A DNA stretch of 64,000 nt from Cognaticolwellia aestuarii (GTDB lineage Bacteria; Pseudomonadota; Gammaproteobacteria; Enterobacterales; Alteromonadaceae): the NCBI RefSeq assembly GCF_002000025.1, contig NZ_MUZV01000002.1, positions 124,001 through 188,000 of the forward strand. Direction: 5' to 3'. The position numbers were made by a program, and so were the translations under genes. The notes under the pieces are model-generated. The model was not told the DNA's origin. It did not search any database and saw nothing but the letters and a program-made list of their open reading frames with translations. Of the stretch, positions 37,280 to 46,800 are shown piece after piece (position 1 is the first letter of the stretch; each line of letters opens with the position of its first letter).

Positions 37280-37756
37280 CTATAAGGGTTTGTAACCGAC
37301 CTTAAAATAACCAGTTGAAAGAAATTGTGCGGTCTCTTTGCGTTTTTTAGCAATCAAGATGGCACCGTCATCCATAAATAAAAAGTTTTTCCAGCAACGT
37401 TTAAACACTGCCCATGTTGTTTCGATAACGTTATCACGGGCACTACAATAATAGACCACAGTGTTATTGTCCCACGTTAAATGGCTTAATATTTGCTCAG
37501 GCAACGCGCTTTCTTCACTATCCCAAATGCTTTCCCATTTGCCATTGTCGATCCAGTTTTTACCATTTTCTGGCCAGTCACCTTTTTTAAAGAAATCAGG
37601 GTGATCAACCTGTTTACTAATATTGGCATCCCAAAGCATTTTTGCGCGATTAGCCGTCATAGGCTTTATCATGTGCTTATCGCCGACCTTAACCGGTAGG
37701 CTTTTATGCTTGAATATCCAAGCGTTTTTTAATTCGTCAATTGAGATGTAGTTCAT
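37280..37756 (-). CDS. DUF2947-type conserved hypothetical protein
   Basis: The 158-residue protein matches my recollection of the DUF2947 family found in Vibrio, Shewanella and relatives (MNYISIDELKNAWIFKHKSLP near the start). It is Trp-rich (many in WPENGKNWIDNGKWESIWD), soluble and without a signal peptide. Function is unknown. It sits between the LRR-kinase gene and the small membrane protein gene, all on the minus strand, with separate spacing of about 120 bases on the kinase side. Confidence 0.75.
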   Translation of the reverse strand: MNYISIDELKNAWIFKHKSLPVKVGDKHMIKPMTANRAKMLWDANISKQVDHPDFFKKGDWPENGKNWIDNGKWESIWDSEESALPEQILSHLTWDNNTVVYYCSARDNVIETTWAVFKRCWKNFLFMDDGAILIAKKRKETAQFLSTGYFKVGYKPL

Positions 37757-37879
37757 AGTGTCTTCTATAAAATTTGCGTCATGGCATTATAACAAGCGTT
37801 GATGATAACTCATTAGTAATTTCGATATTAACCTTGTTAAATTAGCCATACCGACGAGTTCACAAGGCTGTTGTGTGAT

Positions 37880-39133
37880 TTATTCTGCATTGTCGCTACT
37901 AATTTTTTGTTTAATGGCTTTAAACATTGGACTTTGTTTATCCTGGTGATGGCAAATGCTTAATAAGTCTTCAATAAAGTAATTTAATGCTCTACGCTCA
38001 ATATTTTTAATTAACGTTTGTTGGCCGCTATCTAGCATGTGGTACATAGTTGCCGCACCAAAGTCGCCAAAGATGATATTAGCATTGTTATCAAACAACG
38101 TGTTATGTGCGTATAAGTCGCCATGACATACTTGGTTGGCATGTAAGTGCTCGAATACATCTTGCATTTGCGTGATTATTTTATCAATGTCGACAATGCT
38201 TAAGGTTAATTCTGTCGGGAAAGTATCACGTGTACAAGTGGCGAAAGTTGGTGGTAAACCTAAGTTTTTAAAGTGCTCAGGTATTAAAGACATAATTAAG
38301 GCTAGATAACCGTTGTCATTAACTTGTGCTAAAGAATTGACGATATTCTTATGTCTACCGGCCTTTAAACATGCTTGTAACTCGTCTTTTGGGTAACCGT
38401 CACTGGTTACTGAACCCTTAAAAACCTTTACGGCCACTTCATTGGGGAATACTGCTTGGTTTTCAGTCCAAGTTGCCTTTGAAATAATGCCAGAAGCACC
38501 TTGTCCTAACACTTCGTGTAATGTAAAACTTGATGCCGGTAATGTTGGCACTGATGCGATGTTAAGTTCAGTGTGGCTGAATGGGTTGCCGGAAAAAGCA
38601 AACCAAGCAAGTTTAGGTAAGTTAAGTAACTGGCTTGGACATTGGGTTAACTTGTTTGCTGAAATACGAACGAGTTCAAGGTTATGTGACTGCGCTAAAG
38701 TTAACGGTAATTTCGTTAATCTGTTACCCGCTAATGCCAGCTTTTGTAGCCTTGGGCGCTCACCTAAACTGTCAGGCAAGGTTTCAATACAGTTATCAGT
38801 TAATATCAACCAGCGTAGCTTAGCGGGTAGCGAACGAGCAGAAACCTGATGAATTTGGTTGGATTTAAAGCCGATCATTTCTAAACTTTCACAACCACCT
38901 AATGCTTCTGGCAGGGCAGTAAAAAGGTTATTTGAGGCGAAAATTATTTTCAGCTTTTTTAGCTTAACAAGTTCGTTTGGTAGCGCGGTTAATTGGTTAT
39001 CTGATAAGTCTAGAATTTCTAAGCTATCAGCTAATGACAAAATCTCTACCGGGAAGCAGGTTAAATTTTCAGATATCTTTAAACGTGTGATACCTGCTAG
39101 TTCTCCAGACTTTAACTGAGATAATGTATGCAT
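37880..39133 (-). CDS. Leucine-rich-repeat protein with C-terminal Ser/Thr-type protein kinase domain
   Basis: Residues about 18-190 are roughly seven leucine-rich repeats (LEILDLSDNQLTALPNELVK, LQKLALAGNRLTKLPLTLAQ). Residues about 205-417 are a compact eukaryotic-like kinase: glycine loop LGQGASG (209-215), Lys236 in VAVKVF, catalytic loop HGDLYAHN (Asp339, Asn344; Arg of HRD replaced by Gly), and DFG at 357-359. All core catalytic residues are present, so activity is plausible. There is no signal peptide or membrane segment. Such LRR-kinases occur sporadically in gammaproteobacteria with unknown targets. It appears monocistronic. Confidence 0.88.
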   Translation of the reverse strand: MHTLSQLKSGELAGITRLKISENLTCFPVEILSLADSLEILDLSDNQLTALPNELVKLKKLKIIFASNNLFTALPEALGGCESLEMIGFKSNQIHQVSARSLPAKLRWLILTDNCIETLPDSLGERPRLQKLALAGNRLTKLPLTLAQSHNLELVRISANKLTQCPSQLLNLPKLAWFAFSGNPFSHTELNIASVPTLPASSFTLHEVLGQGASGIISKATWTENQAVFPNEVAVKVFKGSVTSDGYPKDELQACLKAGRHKNIVNSLAQVNDNGYLALIMSLIPEHFKNLGLPPTFATCTRDTFPTELTLSIVDIDKIITQMQDVFEHLHANQVCHGDLYAHNTLFDNNANIIFGDFGAATMYHMLDSGQQTLIKNIERRALNYFIEDLLSICHHQDKQSPMFKAIKQKISSDNAE

Positions 39134-39212
39134 TTATTAACCTACTGTTATTAAAATTTTAATTGGGAATACTAGCAAGTGATTAAACACTTTTAAGATA
39201 AATTTCAGACGT

Positions 39213-39258
39213 AAAAAAACCCGAGAAACTTTTAATAAAGGCTTTTCGGGTTTTTTTT
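39213..39258. terminator. Intrinsic terminator for tRNA-Val (bidirectional in form)
   Basis: A CCCGAgAAa/TTTTCGGG stem is flanked by A-runs and T-runs on both strands. On the minus strand it lies about 20 bases past tRNA-Val and ends in TTTTTTT. Confidence 0.85.
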
Positions 39259-39277
39259 GGGTTATTAAACCCGAATA

Positions 39278-39354
39278 TGGTGCTCGCTACTGGACTCGAA
39301 CCAGTGACACCTTGCATGTCATGCAAGTACTCTAACCAACTGAGCTAAGCGAGC
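39278..39354 (-). tRNA. tRNA-Val (anticodon GAC)
   Basis: Read on the minus strand, this is a 77-base cloverleaf with encoded CCA. The acceptor stem is GCTCGCT/AGCGAGC with discriminator A. The anticodon arm CTTGC-ATGACAT-GCAAG gives anticodon GAC. D-arm (GCTCAGTTGGTTAGAG) and T-arm (ACTGGTTCGAGTCCAGT) are canonical. Confidence 0.95.
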
Positions 39355-39392
39355 ATTTTTACTACAAACGTTGAGCAACTCAACGAGGCGCT

Positions 39393-39421
39393 ATGTTAGC
39401 GATCTGTTTTATTAAGTGCAA
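39393..39421 (-). promoter_or_regulatory. Promoter of tRNA-Val with GC-rich discriminator
   Basis: On the minus strand TTGCAC and TAACAT are 17 bases apart, followed by AGCGCCTCG, resembling the other stable-RNA promoter at 23587. The -10 lies about 39 bases from the tRNA 5' end. Confidence 0.65.
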
Positions 39422-39538
39422 GCGATTTTATTTAAAATTAGATGCAACTGCTGATTAATTCAGCAGTTGTCGTGGCGGTTGTTCATTTAAACTGCGAATA
39501 GGCTAATAAATATTATCAATTCAGGCTGAATACATCAG

Positions 39539-40924
39539 TTATTGCGTGGTGTGCTCCAAGGCAACTTGTTGATCGAGGCGCTGTTGTACTATTTTTAAAC
39601 GCCAAGCTAATAATACCGCTGCCACGGTTAAGCCTGATATAAAACCAACCCAAAAACCATAAGGACCCGTTGCTGGTACTATCCAGTCTGTAAGTCCTAA
39701 TATCAACCCAAATGACAAACCGACAATCCAATACGAGAAAAAGGTAATATATAAAATTGATTTTGTGTCTTTATAACCACGTAATGCGCCAGCTGAAATA
39801 ACTTGTATTGCATCTGAAAATTGAAATAGGGCGGCTAAAAACATCAGGCTAGCAGCAAGCTCAAGTACTTCAATGTCCGTGGTGTAAATAGCGGCGATTT
39901 GTGTACTAAACAATAATGTTAGCGCAGCTGTTGCAACAGCAATAATTAATCCTAATATGACTGAATAGCGACAAAGCTCTTTGGCATTTTCTAAATTTTT
40001 ATTACCAACTTCAAAGCCCACTTTAATAGTGACTGCCATCGCTAAACTTAATGGCACCATGAACACGAGCCCAGAGAAGTTAATCGCTATTTGATGGCTT
40101 GCTACTACATTCGCACCAAATGGCGCTAATATTATTGCCACTACGGCAAATAAGCTGACTTCAAACAGTAATGAAAATGCGATTGGCATACCCAGTGCCA
40201 TGATAACTTTCATTTCAGACCAGTCAGGCCAATAGAACTTTTTAAATAGTGGTGCATGTTTTAAATGTTTTGAATAATAAGCATAAGCCAACATGCCAAA
40301 AAACATTACCCAATAAACAATGGCTGTGGCAATACCACAACCGGCACCACCCAGGGCAGGCATACCAAATTCACCATAAATAAATATATAGTTGGCAGGG
40401 ATGTTAATCAGTAAACCTAAAATACTGATGATCATGGTAGGGCGGGTAAAAGATAAACCCTCAGAGTAATTACGTAATACTAAATAAAGACAATATCCCG
40501 GGCCACCCCAAACAATGTAGCCTAAGTAATCGAACATTAACTGTTTTAATGCTGGCTCTAATGAGATTGAGTTGATTAATAATGGTGTAGCAATGTAATA
40601 GGCTATGATAACAATGATAGAAAAAAATACTGCTATCCAAGCGGTTTGGTAGCTGCTTTTTGCCACGTCATCAAATTGTTTAGCGCCAGATAATTGTGAA
40701 ATAATACTTGCCAATGCCATGACCAAACCAGAAATAGTTAAAATCAGCGGCAACCAAACACTACTCGCCACCGCAACGGCTGCCATATCAGTAGCGCTAA
40801 CTCGGCCAGCCATAACGGTATCGGCAAAGCCCATTAAGTTTTGGATCAATTGAGCAATTAAAATTGGATAAGCCAATTTCATCAGGTTTTTACTATTGGA
40901 AAAAAAGCGGTTAATGTTCATCAA
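39539..40924 (-). CDS. MATE-family efflux transporter (NorM type)
   Basis: The 461-residue protein has twelve hydrophobic segments in two repeats, each with the MATE core (YPILIAQLIQNLMGFADTVM in the first; LGMPIAFSLLFEVSLFAVVA in the second). MATE pumps export cationic drugs and metabolites in exchange for Na+ or protons. It is divergent from riboflavin synthase across about 67 bases, the same norM/ribE neighbourhood seen in Vibrio and Shewanella, though any functional link is unproven. Confidence 0.93.
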   Translation of the reverse strand: MMNINRFFSNSKNLMKLAYPILIAQLIQNLMGFADTVMAGRVSATDMAAVAVASSVWLPLILTISGLVMALASIISQLSGAKQFDDVAKSSYQTAWIAVFFSIIVIIAYYIATPLLINSISLEPALKQLMFDYLGYIVWGGPGYCLYLVLRNYSEGLSFTRPTMIISILGLLINIPANYIFIYGEFGMPALGGAGCGIATAIVYWVMFFGMLAYAYYSKHLKHAPLFKKFYWPDWSEMKVIMALGMPIAFSLLFEVSLFAVVAIILAPFGANVVASHQIAINFSGLVFMVPLSLAMAVTIKVGFEVGNKNLENAKELCRYSVILGLIIAVATAALTLLFSTQIAAIYTTDIEVLELAASLMFLAALFQFSDAIQVISAGALRGYKDTKSILYITFFSYWIVGLSFGLILGLTDWIVPATGPYGFWVGFISGLTVAAVLLAWRLKIVQQRLDQQVALEHTTQ

Positions 40925-40991
40925 GGCAATTATATCATTAGGTTTTTCTTGCTAAGATAGCAAAAAATAAAGTTATTTATCTGGATGATAT

Positions 40992-41609
40992 ATGTTTACA
41001 GGTATAGTGCAATCACAAGCTGAAGTAATTGCGATAATTAGTAAAAATAATGCGATAAGGTTAAAGGTTTCTTTGGAAAATCGTTTGATTGAACATCTTG
41101 AAATAGGGGCTAGCGTTGCTATTAATGGTGTTTGCTTAACCGCGGTAGAATTTGGTCATTTGACTGCAGATAAAAGCTACATAAGTTTTGATGTTATCGA
41201 TGAAACATTACGGGTATCTAATTTGGCAGATATTACCTTAGGTACGCAAGTTAATGTTGAACGGTCGCTGAAAATTGGCGATGAAATTGGTGGGCATATG
41301 CTCAGCGGTCATGTTCATACTCAAGCTGTTGTTATCAATAGAATTGATAGCAAGGACAACTGCACACTGAGCTTTAGTTTAGCGCCGGAATATCAAAAAT
41401 ATATTTTTGCTAAAGGTTTTATCAGCATCAATGGTATTAGTTTAACCCTTGGCGTAGATGTTGATGGGGGTTTTTCGGTACATTTGATCCCTGAGACCTT
41501 ATCTCGCACCAATTTACAACATGTGCTTGTTGGCGATAAAGTTAATATCGAATTTGATCAGCAAACCATGACTATAGTTCAAACTCTTGAGCGAATGAAT
41601 TTACGCTAA
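40992..41609 (+). CDS. ribE: Riboflavin synthase, alpha subunit
   Basis: The enzyme dismutates two 6,7-dimethyl-8-ribityllumazine molecules to riboflavin, the last step of vitamin B2 synthesis. The 205-residue protein begins MFTGIVQ and contains two lumazine-binding repeats; the first has ASVAINGVCLTAV and the second FISINGISLTL. Length is near the E. coli protein (there named ribC). The short upstream region has no room for an FMN riboswitch, so expression is presumably constitutive from the shared divergent promoter region. Confidence 0.96.
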   Translation: MFTGIVQSQAEVIAIISKNNAIRLKVSLENRLIEHLEIGASVAINGVCLTAVEFGHLTADKSYISFDVIDETLRVSNLADITLGTQVNVERSLKIGDEIGGHMLSGHVHTQAVVINRIDSKDNCTLSFSLAPEYQKYIFAKGFISINGISLTLGVDVDGGFSVHLIPETLSRTNLQHVLVGDKVNIEFDQQTMTIVQTLERMNLR

Positions 41610-41673
41610 CATGAACAATTTTTGCTACAGGTTAATATCAATGCGCTATTAAATGGTGAGGCAAGTAAGCTAG

Positions 41674-41880
41674 TTAAAAAACTTGCTCATCATCACTGGC
41701 AACCGCCAGCTGAATTTTTTGATTGTATTCATCAACATGTAAATTCAAATGTATTTCCATACAGCAGGCTGGACATTCATCATAGTAATCTTGATCGCCT
41801 TCGCTAGGGTCTAAACTGACACGAATATGGTGACCGCAATTGGGACATTCAATACGTTGCTCTTTAAGTTTATGGGGCAT
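41674..41880 (-). CDS. CPXCG-motif cysteine-rich protein
   Basis: This 68-residue protein has two CxxC pairs, ECPNCGHH and ECPACCME, spaced to form a zinc ribbon. The second pair has CPACC rather than the family's usual CPxCG. The acidic C-terminus (ASDDEQVF) is typical. Function is unknown; it is probably a small zinc-binding regulator or chaperone. The gene is convergent with ribE, about 60 bases apart. A plus-strand frame across it is treated as spurious. Confidence 0.85.
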   Translation of the reverse strand: MPHKLKEQRIECPNCGHHIRVSLDPSEGDQDYYDECPACCMEIHLNLHVDEYNQKIQLAVASDDEQVF

Positions 41881-42050
41881 GTTGCCTCCTAATACTCACT
41901 CGATGAATCGTACTTTTAGTATGAACATTTTTAAAGAAAGTGCGAATTTTAGCCAATAAAGCTTGGTGAGAAGCACAGCTGTTTTGCTGAATAAAGCAAT
42001 TAACTTAGCTAGAGAGTTTTTATTGTTGTACTTTTACTTGCGGGCTAAAA

Positions 42051-42383
42051 TTAATCGAGATCAGTGATCAGGTGGTTAATTTTATTTGCTACTCCATCCC
42101 ATTGTTCGGCATCTGCTGGCGCAGGAATAACGTCGGTGATCACAGGCCATACTTTCGCCAATTCAGCGTTAAGCTCGATAAAGTCTTTTTGGTTTTCTGG
42201 CACTTCATCTTCTTGATAAATAGCTTCAGCAGGGCATTCAACCGGGCATAGGTCGCAATCAATGCATGACTCAGGATTAATAACTAAAAAGTTTGGTCCT
42301 TGATGAAAAGCATCCGCTGGGCAAACCGCGACACAATCCGTGTACTTGCATTGAATACAGTTATCAGTAACTACAAAGGCCAT
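42051..42383 (-). CDS. fdxA: Seven-iron ferredoxin FdxA ([3Fe-4S] + [4Fe-4S])
   Basis: The 110-residue low-potential electron carrier closely follows Azotobacter vinelandii ferredoxin I. The first cluster region is [14 protein letters not shown] and the second [12 protein letters not shown]. The spacing implies a [3Fe-4S] cluster with the extra N-terminal cysteine and a [4Fe-4S] cluster. The C-terminal segment ([13 protein letters not shown]) is also typical of the 7Fe group. Its partner reductase is not in the operon; the large FAD oxidoreductase lies divergently next door. Confidence 0.95.
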   Translation of the reverse strand: MAFVVTDNCIQCKYTDCVAVCPADAFHQGPNFLVINPESCIDCDLCPVECPAEAIYQEDEVPENQKDFIELNAELAKVWPVITDVIPAPADAEQWDGVANKINHLITDLD

Positions 42384-42577
42384 TATATTTTGCTCGTTTT
42401 ATCTTGTTGGTATGTTAAATCGATTCGCACTGCTGCGATAAAAGCGCCGATCATACCTAGCTTGCTAGCAAATTCAATTATTGTTTTTCTATTGTGTCGG
42501 TTTAGTATTTGGTATCGCTAGTACTATCAGGTAAAATGGCGCAAATTTTTACCCTAGTCTCGCTTTGGATACATTAT

Positions 42578-44224
42578 ATGTTGCGTTTAACTAACGTCAA
42601 ATTACCACTAAATCATCAACCTGAAGAATTAGAGCAAGCTATTCTTGCAACATTAAACATCACGGCTGAGCAGCTAACGAGTTTTTCAATCTTTAAGCGT
42701 GGTTATGATGCCCGCAAAAAAAGCAATATTATTTTGATGTATACCCTTGATGTGGATACAACAAAAAATGCTGAACTGATTGCTGAGCATGCTAAAAATC
42801 AAAATATTAAAGCCAGTCCCGATACTCGCTATAAATTTGTTGCACAAGCCCCCGAGACGTTAACTGAGCGCCCAGTAGTTATTGGTATGGGGCCTTGTGG
42901 TTTATTTGCTGGCTTGTTACTAGCGCAAATGGGCTTCAAACCGATCATTTTAGAGCGTGGTAAAGAAGTACGTCAACGCACCAAAGACACTTTCGGTTTT
43001 TGGCGTAAAAAAGTCCTTAATACTGAATCAAATGTACAGTTTGGTGAAGGCGGAGCAGGTACTTTTTCTGACGGTAAACTTTATAGTCAGGTAAAAGATC
43101 CTAAACATTACAGCCGTAAAGTATTGCATGAGTTTGTTGATGCTGGTGCGCCAGCTGAAATTTTGTATGTCAGTAAACCACATATTGGTACCTTTAAATT
43201 GGTTACCATGGTTGAGCAAATGCGTGCTGAAATTAACCGCCTTGGCGGCGAAGTTCGTTTTGAGCAGCGCGTGGATGACATTCATTTTGAAAAAGTCGAC
43301 GATGATAGCGATAACATGCAAGTGACAGGTTTAACCTTAGCGACAGGTGAAGTTATTAAAACTAAACATATTGCTTTAGCTATCGGCCATAGTGCGCGTG
43401 ATACTTTTGCGATGTTGCATGAAAAAGGTGTATTTATTAAAGCTAAGCCGTTTTCTGTTGGCTTTAGAATTGAACACGAACAATCGGTGATTGATGAGGC
43501 TCGATTTGGTGAAAATGCCGGTCACCCAATTTTAGGCGCTGCGGATTATAAGTTGGTACATCATTGTACTAATGGGCGTTCTGTTTATAGCTTCTGTATG
43601 TGCCCAGGTGGCACGGTGGTTGCGGCAGCATCTGAAGAAGGACGCTTAGTTACCAATGGTATGAGCCAGTATTCACGCCATGAGCGTAATGCTAATAGCG
43701 CTATTGTTGTTGGCATATCGCCGGAAGATTATGACGAAAATGGCAGTAAAGATAATGTGCTTGCCGGTATTGAGTTTCAACGTCGTTTAGAAGAAACGGC
43801 TTTCAAACTCGGTGGTGAAAACTATGATGCGCCAGTACAACTTGTCGGTGATTTTCTTGCGGGGCGCAAAAGTGGTGAGCATGGCGCTGTTGAGCCTTCT
43901 TACAAGCCGGGCGTTAAGTATTGTGATTTAAGTGAAACGTTACCTGATTATGCCATTGAAGCAATTCGTGAGGCACTGCCGGCATTCGAGCGTAAAATAA
44001 AAGGCTTTTCTATGGCTGACGCGACATTAACGGCGGTTGAAACCCGTACCTCATCACCCATCAACATCACCCGTGATAAAGAAAGTTTCGAAAGCGTTAA
44101 CACAAAAGGCTTATATCCAGCTGGAGAGGGTGCAGGTTACGCCGGAGGTATATTGTCTGCCGGTATCGACGGTATTAAAGTGGCCGAGGCGATGGCGCTT
44201 TCGATGCTGAAAAGTTCTCAATAG
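42578..44224 (+). CDS. Large FAD-dependent oxidoreductase (COG2509-like)
   Basis: This 548-residue flavoprotein has an N-terminal alpha/beta region, then a dinucleotide-binding motif (VVIGMGPCGLFAGLLLAQMG), a middle domain with FGEGGAGTFSDGKLYSQ and a C-terminal FAD contact (GEGAGYAGGILSAGIDGIKV). This is the uncharacterised FAD-dependent dehydrogenase family, conserved in many bacteria with unknown substrate. The frame is open to 42509, but the ATG at 42578 matches the family start (MLRLTNVKLPLNHQPEELE). It is divergent from fdxA, and an electron-transfer link is possible but unproven. Confidence 0.9.
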   Translation: MLRLTNVKLPLNHQPEELEQAILATLNITAEQLTSFSIFKRGYDARKKSNIILMYTLDVDTTKNAELIAEHAKNQNIKASPDTRYKFVAQAPETLTERPVVIGMGPCGLFAGLLLAQMGFKPIILERGKEVRQRTKDTFGFWRKKVLNTESNVQFGEGGAGTFSDGKLYSQVKDPKHYSRKVLHEFVDAGAPAEILYVSKPHIGTFKLVTMVEQMRAEINRLGGEVRFEQRVDDIHFEKVDDDSDNMQVTGLTLATGEVIKTKHIALAIGHSARDTFAMLHEKGVFIKAKPFSVGFRIEHEQSVIDEARFGENAGHPILGAADYKLVHHCTNGRSVYSFCMCPGGTVVAAASEEGRLVTNGMSQYSRHERNANSAIVVGISPEDYDENGSKDNVLAGIEFQRRLEETAFKLGGENYDAPVQLVGDFLAGRKSGEHGAVEPSYKPGVKYCDLSETLPDYAIEAIREALPAFERKIKGFSMADATLTAVETRTSSPINITRDKESFESVNTKGLYPAGEGAGYAGGILSAGIDGIKVAEAMALSMLKSSQ

Positions 44225-44384
44225 TTATTGCACGTAGCGCGGTGTGAGTTTGTCACGAGGGTTTTAGTTGAAGCTAGTACAAACTCCACACCCGAATTAA
44301 CTCATCTTAAATAAAAAGTTAATTCAAACTATTGAAAAGCTAATAAAGTGCCTTATATCTTTGTTTATCTAAAAGGAGTGTTCT

Positions 44385-44807
44385 TTGTTCATGTGGCGTA
44401 AATTAACAGTCATGTTATTTTTATTGATACTAGCTAAAACAGCTGGTGCTTTGCCGATCGTAGAACTTTCTAATGATAACTCTTCAAGCCATGAAGTTGC
44501 GTCACAAATAGCGCAAAAAACCGATTCCTTAGACACTGATGAGCCTGAAGTTTTATATAACTTACCCAGAAGCAACACCTTTAACGCGTCATTGTTTAAC
44601 ACGGAAATACAAAGTAGCCCTGAATACTATTTAGTTGTTGAGTTTTTTAAAATTAAGCTCACGGCAGGGCTATTTAAAAATTTAGCTAATCCGCCATTAA
44701 TCACACCTTGGTACGAACAATTAAGCCATAGCAGCCATTTGTCTCGACTTTCCGGCTGGAAAGACGGCAATTTGCTGTATTCATCACGTAAAACCTACCA
44801 CAGTTAA
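44385..44807 (+). CDS. Exported protein, 140 aa, unknown function
   Basis: A signal peptide (KLTVMLFLLILAKTAGA) indicates export. The mature part is Ser-rich then helix-like (EYYLVVEFFKIKLTAGLFKN). The start is ambiguous: AAAGGAG (44372-44377) is 7 bases from a TTG at 44385 and about 13 from an ATG at 44391. The TTG has the better spacing. No family is recognised. It sits alone upstream of secD. Confidence 0.6.
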   Translation: MFMWRKLTVMLFLLILAKTAGALPIVELSNDNSSSHEVASQIAQKTDSLDTDEPEVLYNLPRSNTFNASLFNTEIQSSPEYYLVVEFFKIKLTAGLFKNLANPPLITPWYEQLSHSSHLSRLSGWKDGNLLYSSRKTYHS

Positions 44808-44967
44808 TTCATCCACTCTTGTGCCATGGAAATACCAAGCTGTATTTTCTGAGCATTAAAAATCAATTAGTTATGTTTTAACACTGATAATTATTTATCA
44901 GTCACTTGCTGTGCTTGCTGTTAATTTCGTTATAGCAATTTACAGCCGATTTTTATGTAGAGATTTT

Positions 44968-46800
44968 ATGATGAATTCACGTTATACCAAACCTGTTAAC
45001 AAGGTGAAATGGCAAAATATTGTCATTATATTCGTATTGCTGTTTATGCTAATCAGCGCCTTACCTAATTTATATTCAGATAAGCTAACCGTTCACTTGA
45101 CCAGCAAGAACGCGCAAAGCGAGCCAATAGCAGCTCAAGATATTAACCGTTTGTTAGTTAAGCACAAACTCGCTATCGATGAGATCAGAGCATCAGCAGC
45201 AGGCACCGCGATTACATTAGCCAATAGCGCGGATCAAGCGGCTATTGAGAAGTTATTAACAGAGCAATTTTCTGCAAATTATACCATTGATAGTTCGATA
45301 GAAAACAACGCACCGGCTTGGTTGAAGGTGTTTCATGGTGAGCCAATAAAATTAGGCTTAGATTTAAGTGGCGGGGTGTTATTTGTTCTTGATGTTGATA
45401 CCGAGCGAGCATTGTTTGATAAATTGCAAGGTATTGCCTTGGACATTAAGTCTCTAGCAATAGCTGATCGTATTCGCTTGAGTAACGTATCACAGCCGAA
45501 TAACCACTCAATTACCTTGAGCTTCTCTGCTACTAAGTACAACACGGTTGCGCAACTATTAACAAAAATTACTCAAAGCTACCCCGAATTAACACAAAGT
45601 AAAATTAGCAATAGCCAAGTAACCTTAGCTTATTCAGCAGCCGAGCAAGCGAAATTTCGTCAAGAAACCATGAGCCAAACGCTGAAAACTATGCGTGGTC
45701 GTATCGAAGAGCTTGGTATTACCGAAGCGGTAACCCAAAAGCAGGGTAAAAACAGGATCCGTATTGAGCTTCCGGGTGTTCATGATCCAGAAGAAGCGAA
45801 AAGAATTATTGGTGCTACAGCGTCGTTAGATTTTTATCAACTAGCACAACACTCGAATGCTGTTGGTATATTGCAAATGCGTGATAAATCGGGTCGTCAA
45901 CTTAGAATGAATAGCCAAGTGGTGTTTTCTGGTAGCCACATTAAAAATGCTCGCTCAGGTCAAGATGAAATGGGTATGCCTTTAGTTAATCTCACTTTAG
46001 ATGCTGTGGGTGGTAAGAAAATGTCGATGTTTTCTAAGCAAAATATTGGCAAACCTATGGTAACGGTATTTTCCGAGTTTTATCGAAATGCGAACGATGA
46101 GATGGTGAAAAAGAGCAAAGTGATTAATGTTGCCACTATTCAGCAACATTTGGGCTCGCAATTTAGCATCACCAATATGTCGAGCCCACAAGAGGCGCAA
46201 GAGTTAGCCTTATTGTTACGAGCAGGTTCATTAACTGCACCGGTAACCATAGTGCAACAACGCAGTATTGAAGCAACTTTAGGTGTTGATAATATTGATA
46301 ACGGTATTAAGGCATTAACTATAGGTATTGGTATTACTTTAGTCTTTATGTTTATTTGGTATCGCAGTTTGGGACTTATCGCCAATGCTGCCTTGGGATT
46401 AAACTTGATTAGCTTACTAGGGTTAATGTCGTTGCTACCTGGTACTGTATTAACCTTACCCGGTATTGCGGGCTTAGTGCTTACCGTCGGTATGGCGGTT
46501 GATACTAACGTACTTATATTTGAAAGGATAAAAGAAGAATTAAAACGCGGGCGTAAAGTGCTTTTTGCCATCGAAAGTGGCTATAAAAATGCTTTTTCTA
46601 CGATTTTAGACGCTAACATTACCACGATGATCACCGGAATTATTTTATATGCTATTGGCTATGGGGCAGTAAAAGGCTTCGCCATCATTCTATGTTTGGG
46701 TATTTTAACTAGCATGTTTACCGGTGTTTTTGTCTCAAAAGCTTTAACTAATTTAGTGATCCGTGAAAACAAGTCTCAGTTACTTGGAGTAAAATTATGA
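44968..46800 (+). CDS. secD: SecD, protein-export membrane protein (accessory-context copy)
   Basis: SecD works with SecF to pull preproteins through SecYEG using the proton gradient. The 610-residue protein has one N-terminal and five C-terminal membrane segments around a large periplasmic domain. Family motifs include IKLGLDLSGGVLFVLDVD, TMRGRIEELGITEAVTQKQG and the C-terminal VGMAVDTNVLIFERIKEE. The ATG at 44968 is chosen; the frame extends upstream to a GTG without support. It overlaps secF by 4 bases. yajC and tgt, the usual neighbours, are absent, suggesting this is a second secDF pair. Confidence 0.93.
   Translation: MMNSRYTKPVNKVKWQNIVIIFVLLFMLISALPNLYSDKLTVHLTSKNAQSEPIAAQDINRLLVKHKLAIDEIRASAAGTAITLANSADQAAIEKLLTEQFSANYTIDSSIENNAPAWLKVFHGEPIKLGLDLSGGVLFVLDVDTERALFDKLQGIALDIKSLAIADRIRLSNVSQPNNHSITLSFSATKYNTVAQLLTKITQSYPELTQSKISNSQVTLAYSAAEQAKFRQETMSQTLKTMRGRIEELGITEAVTQKQGKNRIRIELPGVHDPEEAKRIIGATASLDFYQLAQHSNAVGILQMRDKSGRQLRMNSQVVFSGSHIKNARSGQDEMGMPLVNLTLDAVGGKKMSMFSKQNIGKPMVTVFSEFYRNANDEMVKKSKVINVATIQQHLGSQFSITNMSSPQEAQELALLLRAGSLTAPVTIVQQRSIEATLGVDNIDNGIKALTIGIGITLVFMFIWYRSLGLIANAALGLNLISLLGLMSLLPGTVLTLPGIAGLVLTVGMAVDTNVLIFERIKEELKRGRKVLFAIESGYKNAFSTILDANITTMITGIILYAIGYGAVKGFAIILCLGILTSMFTGVFVSKALTNLVIRENKSQLLGVKL

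Noticed and set aside
41622-41807. Plus-strand ORF after ribE
   Set aside because: It overlaps the zinc-ribbon CPXCG-type gene on the minus strand, whose cysteine pairs are clearly meaningful.
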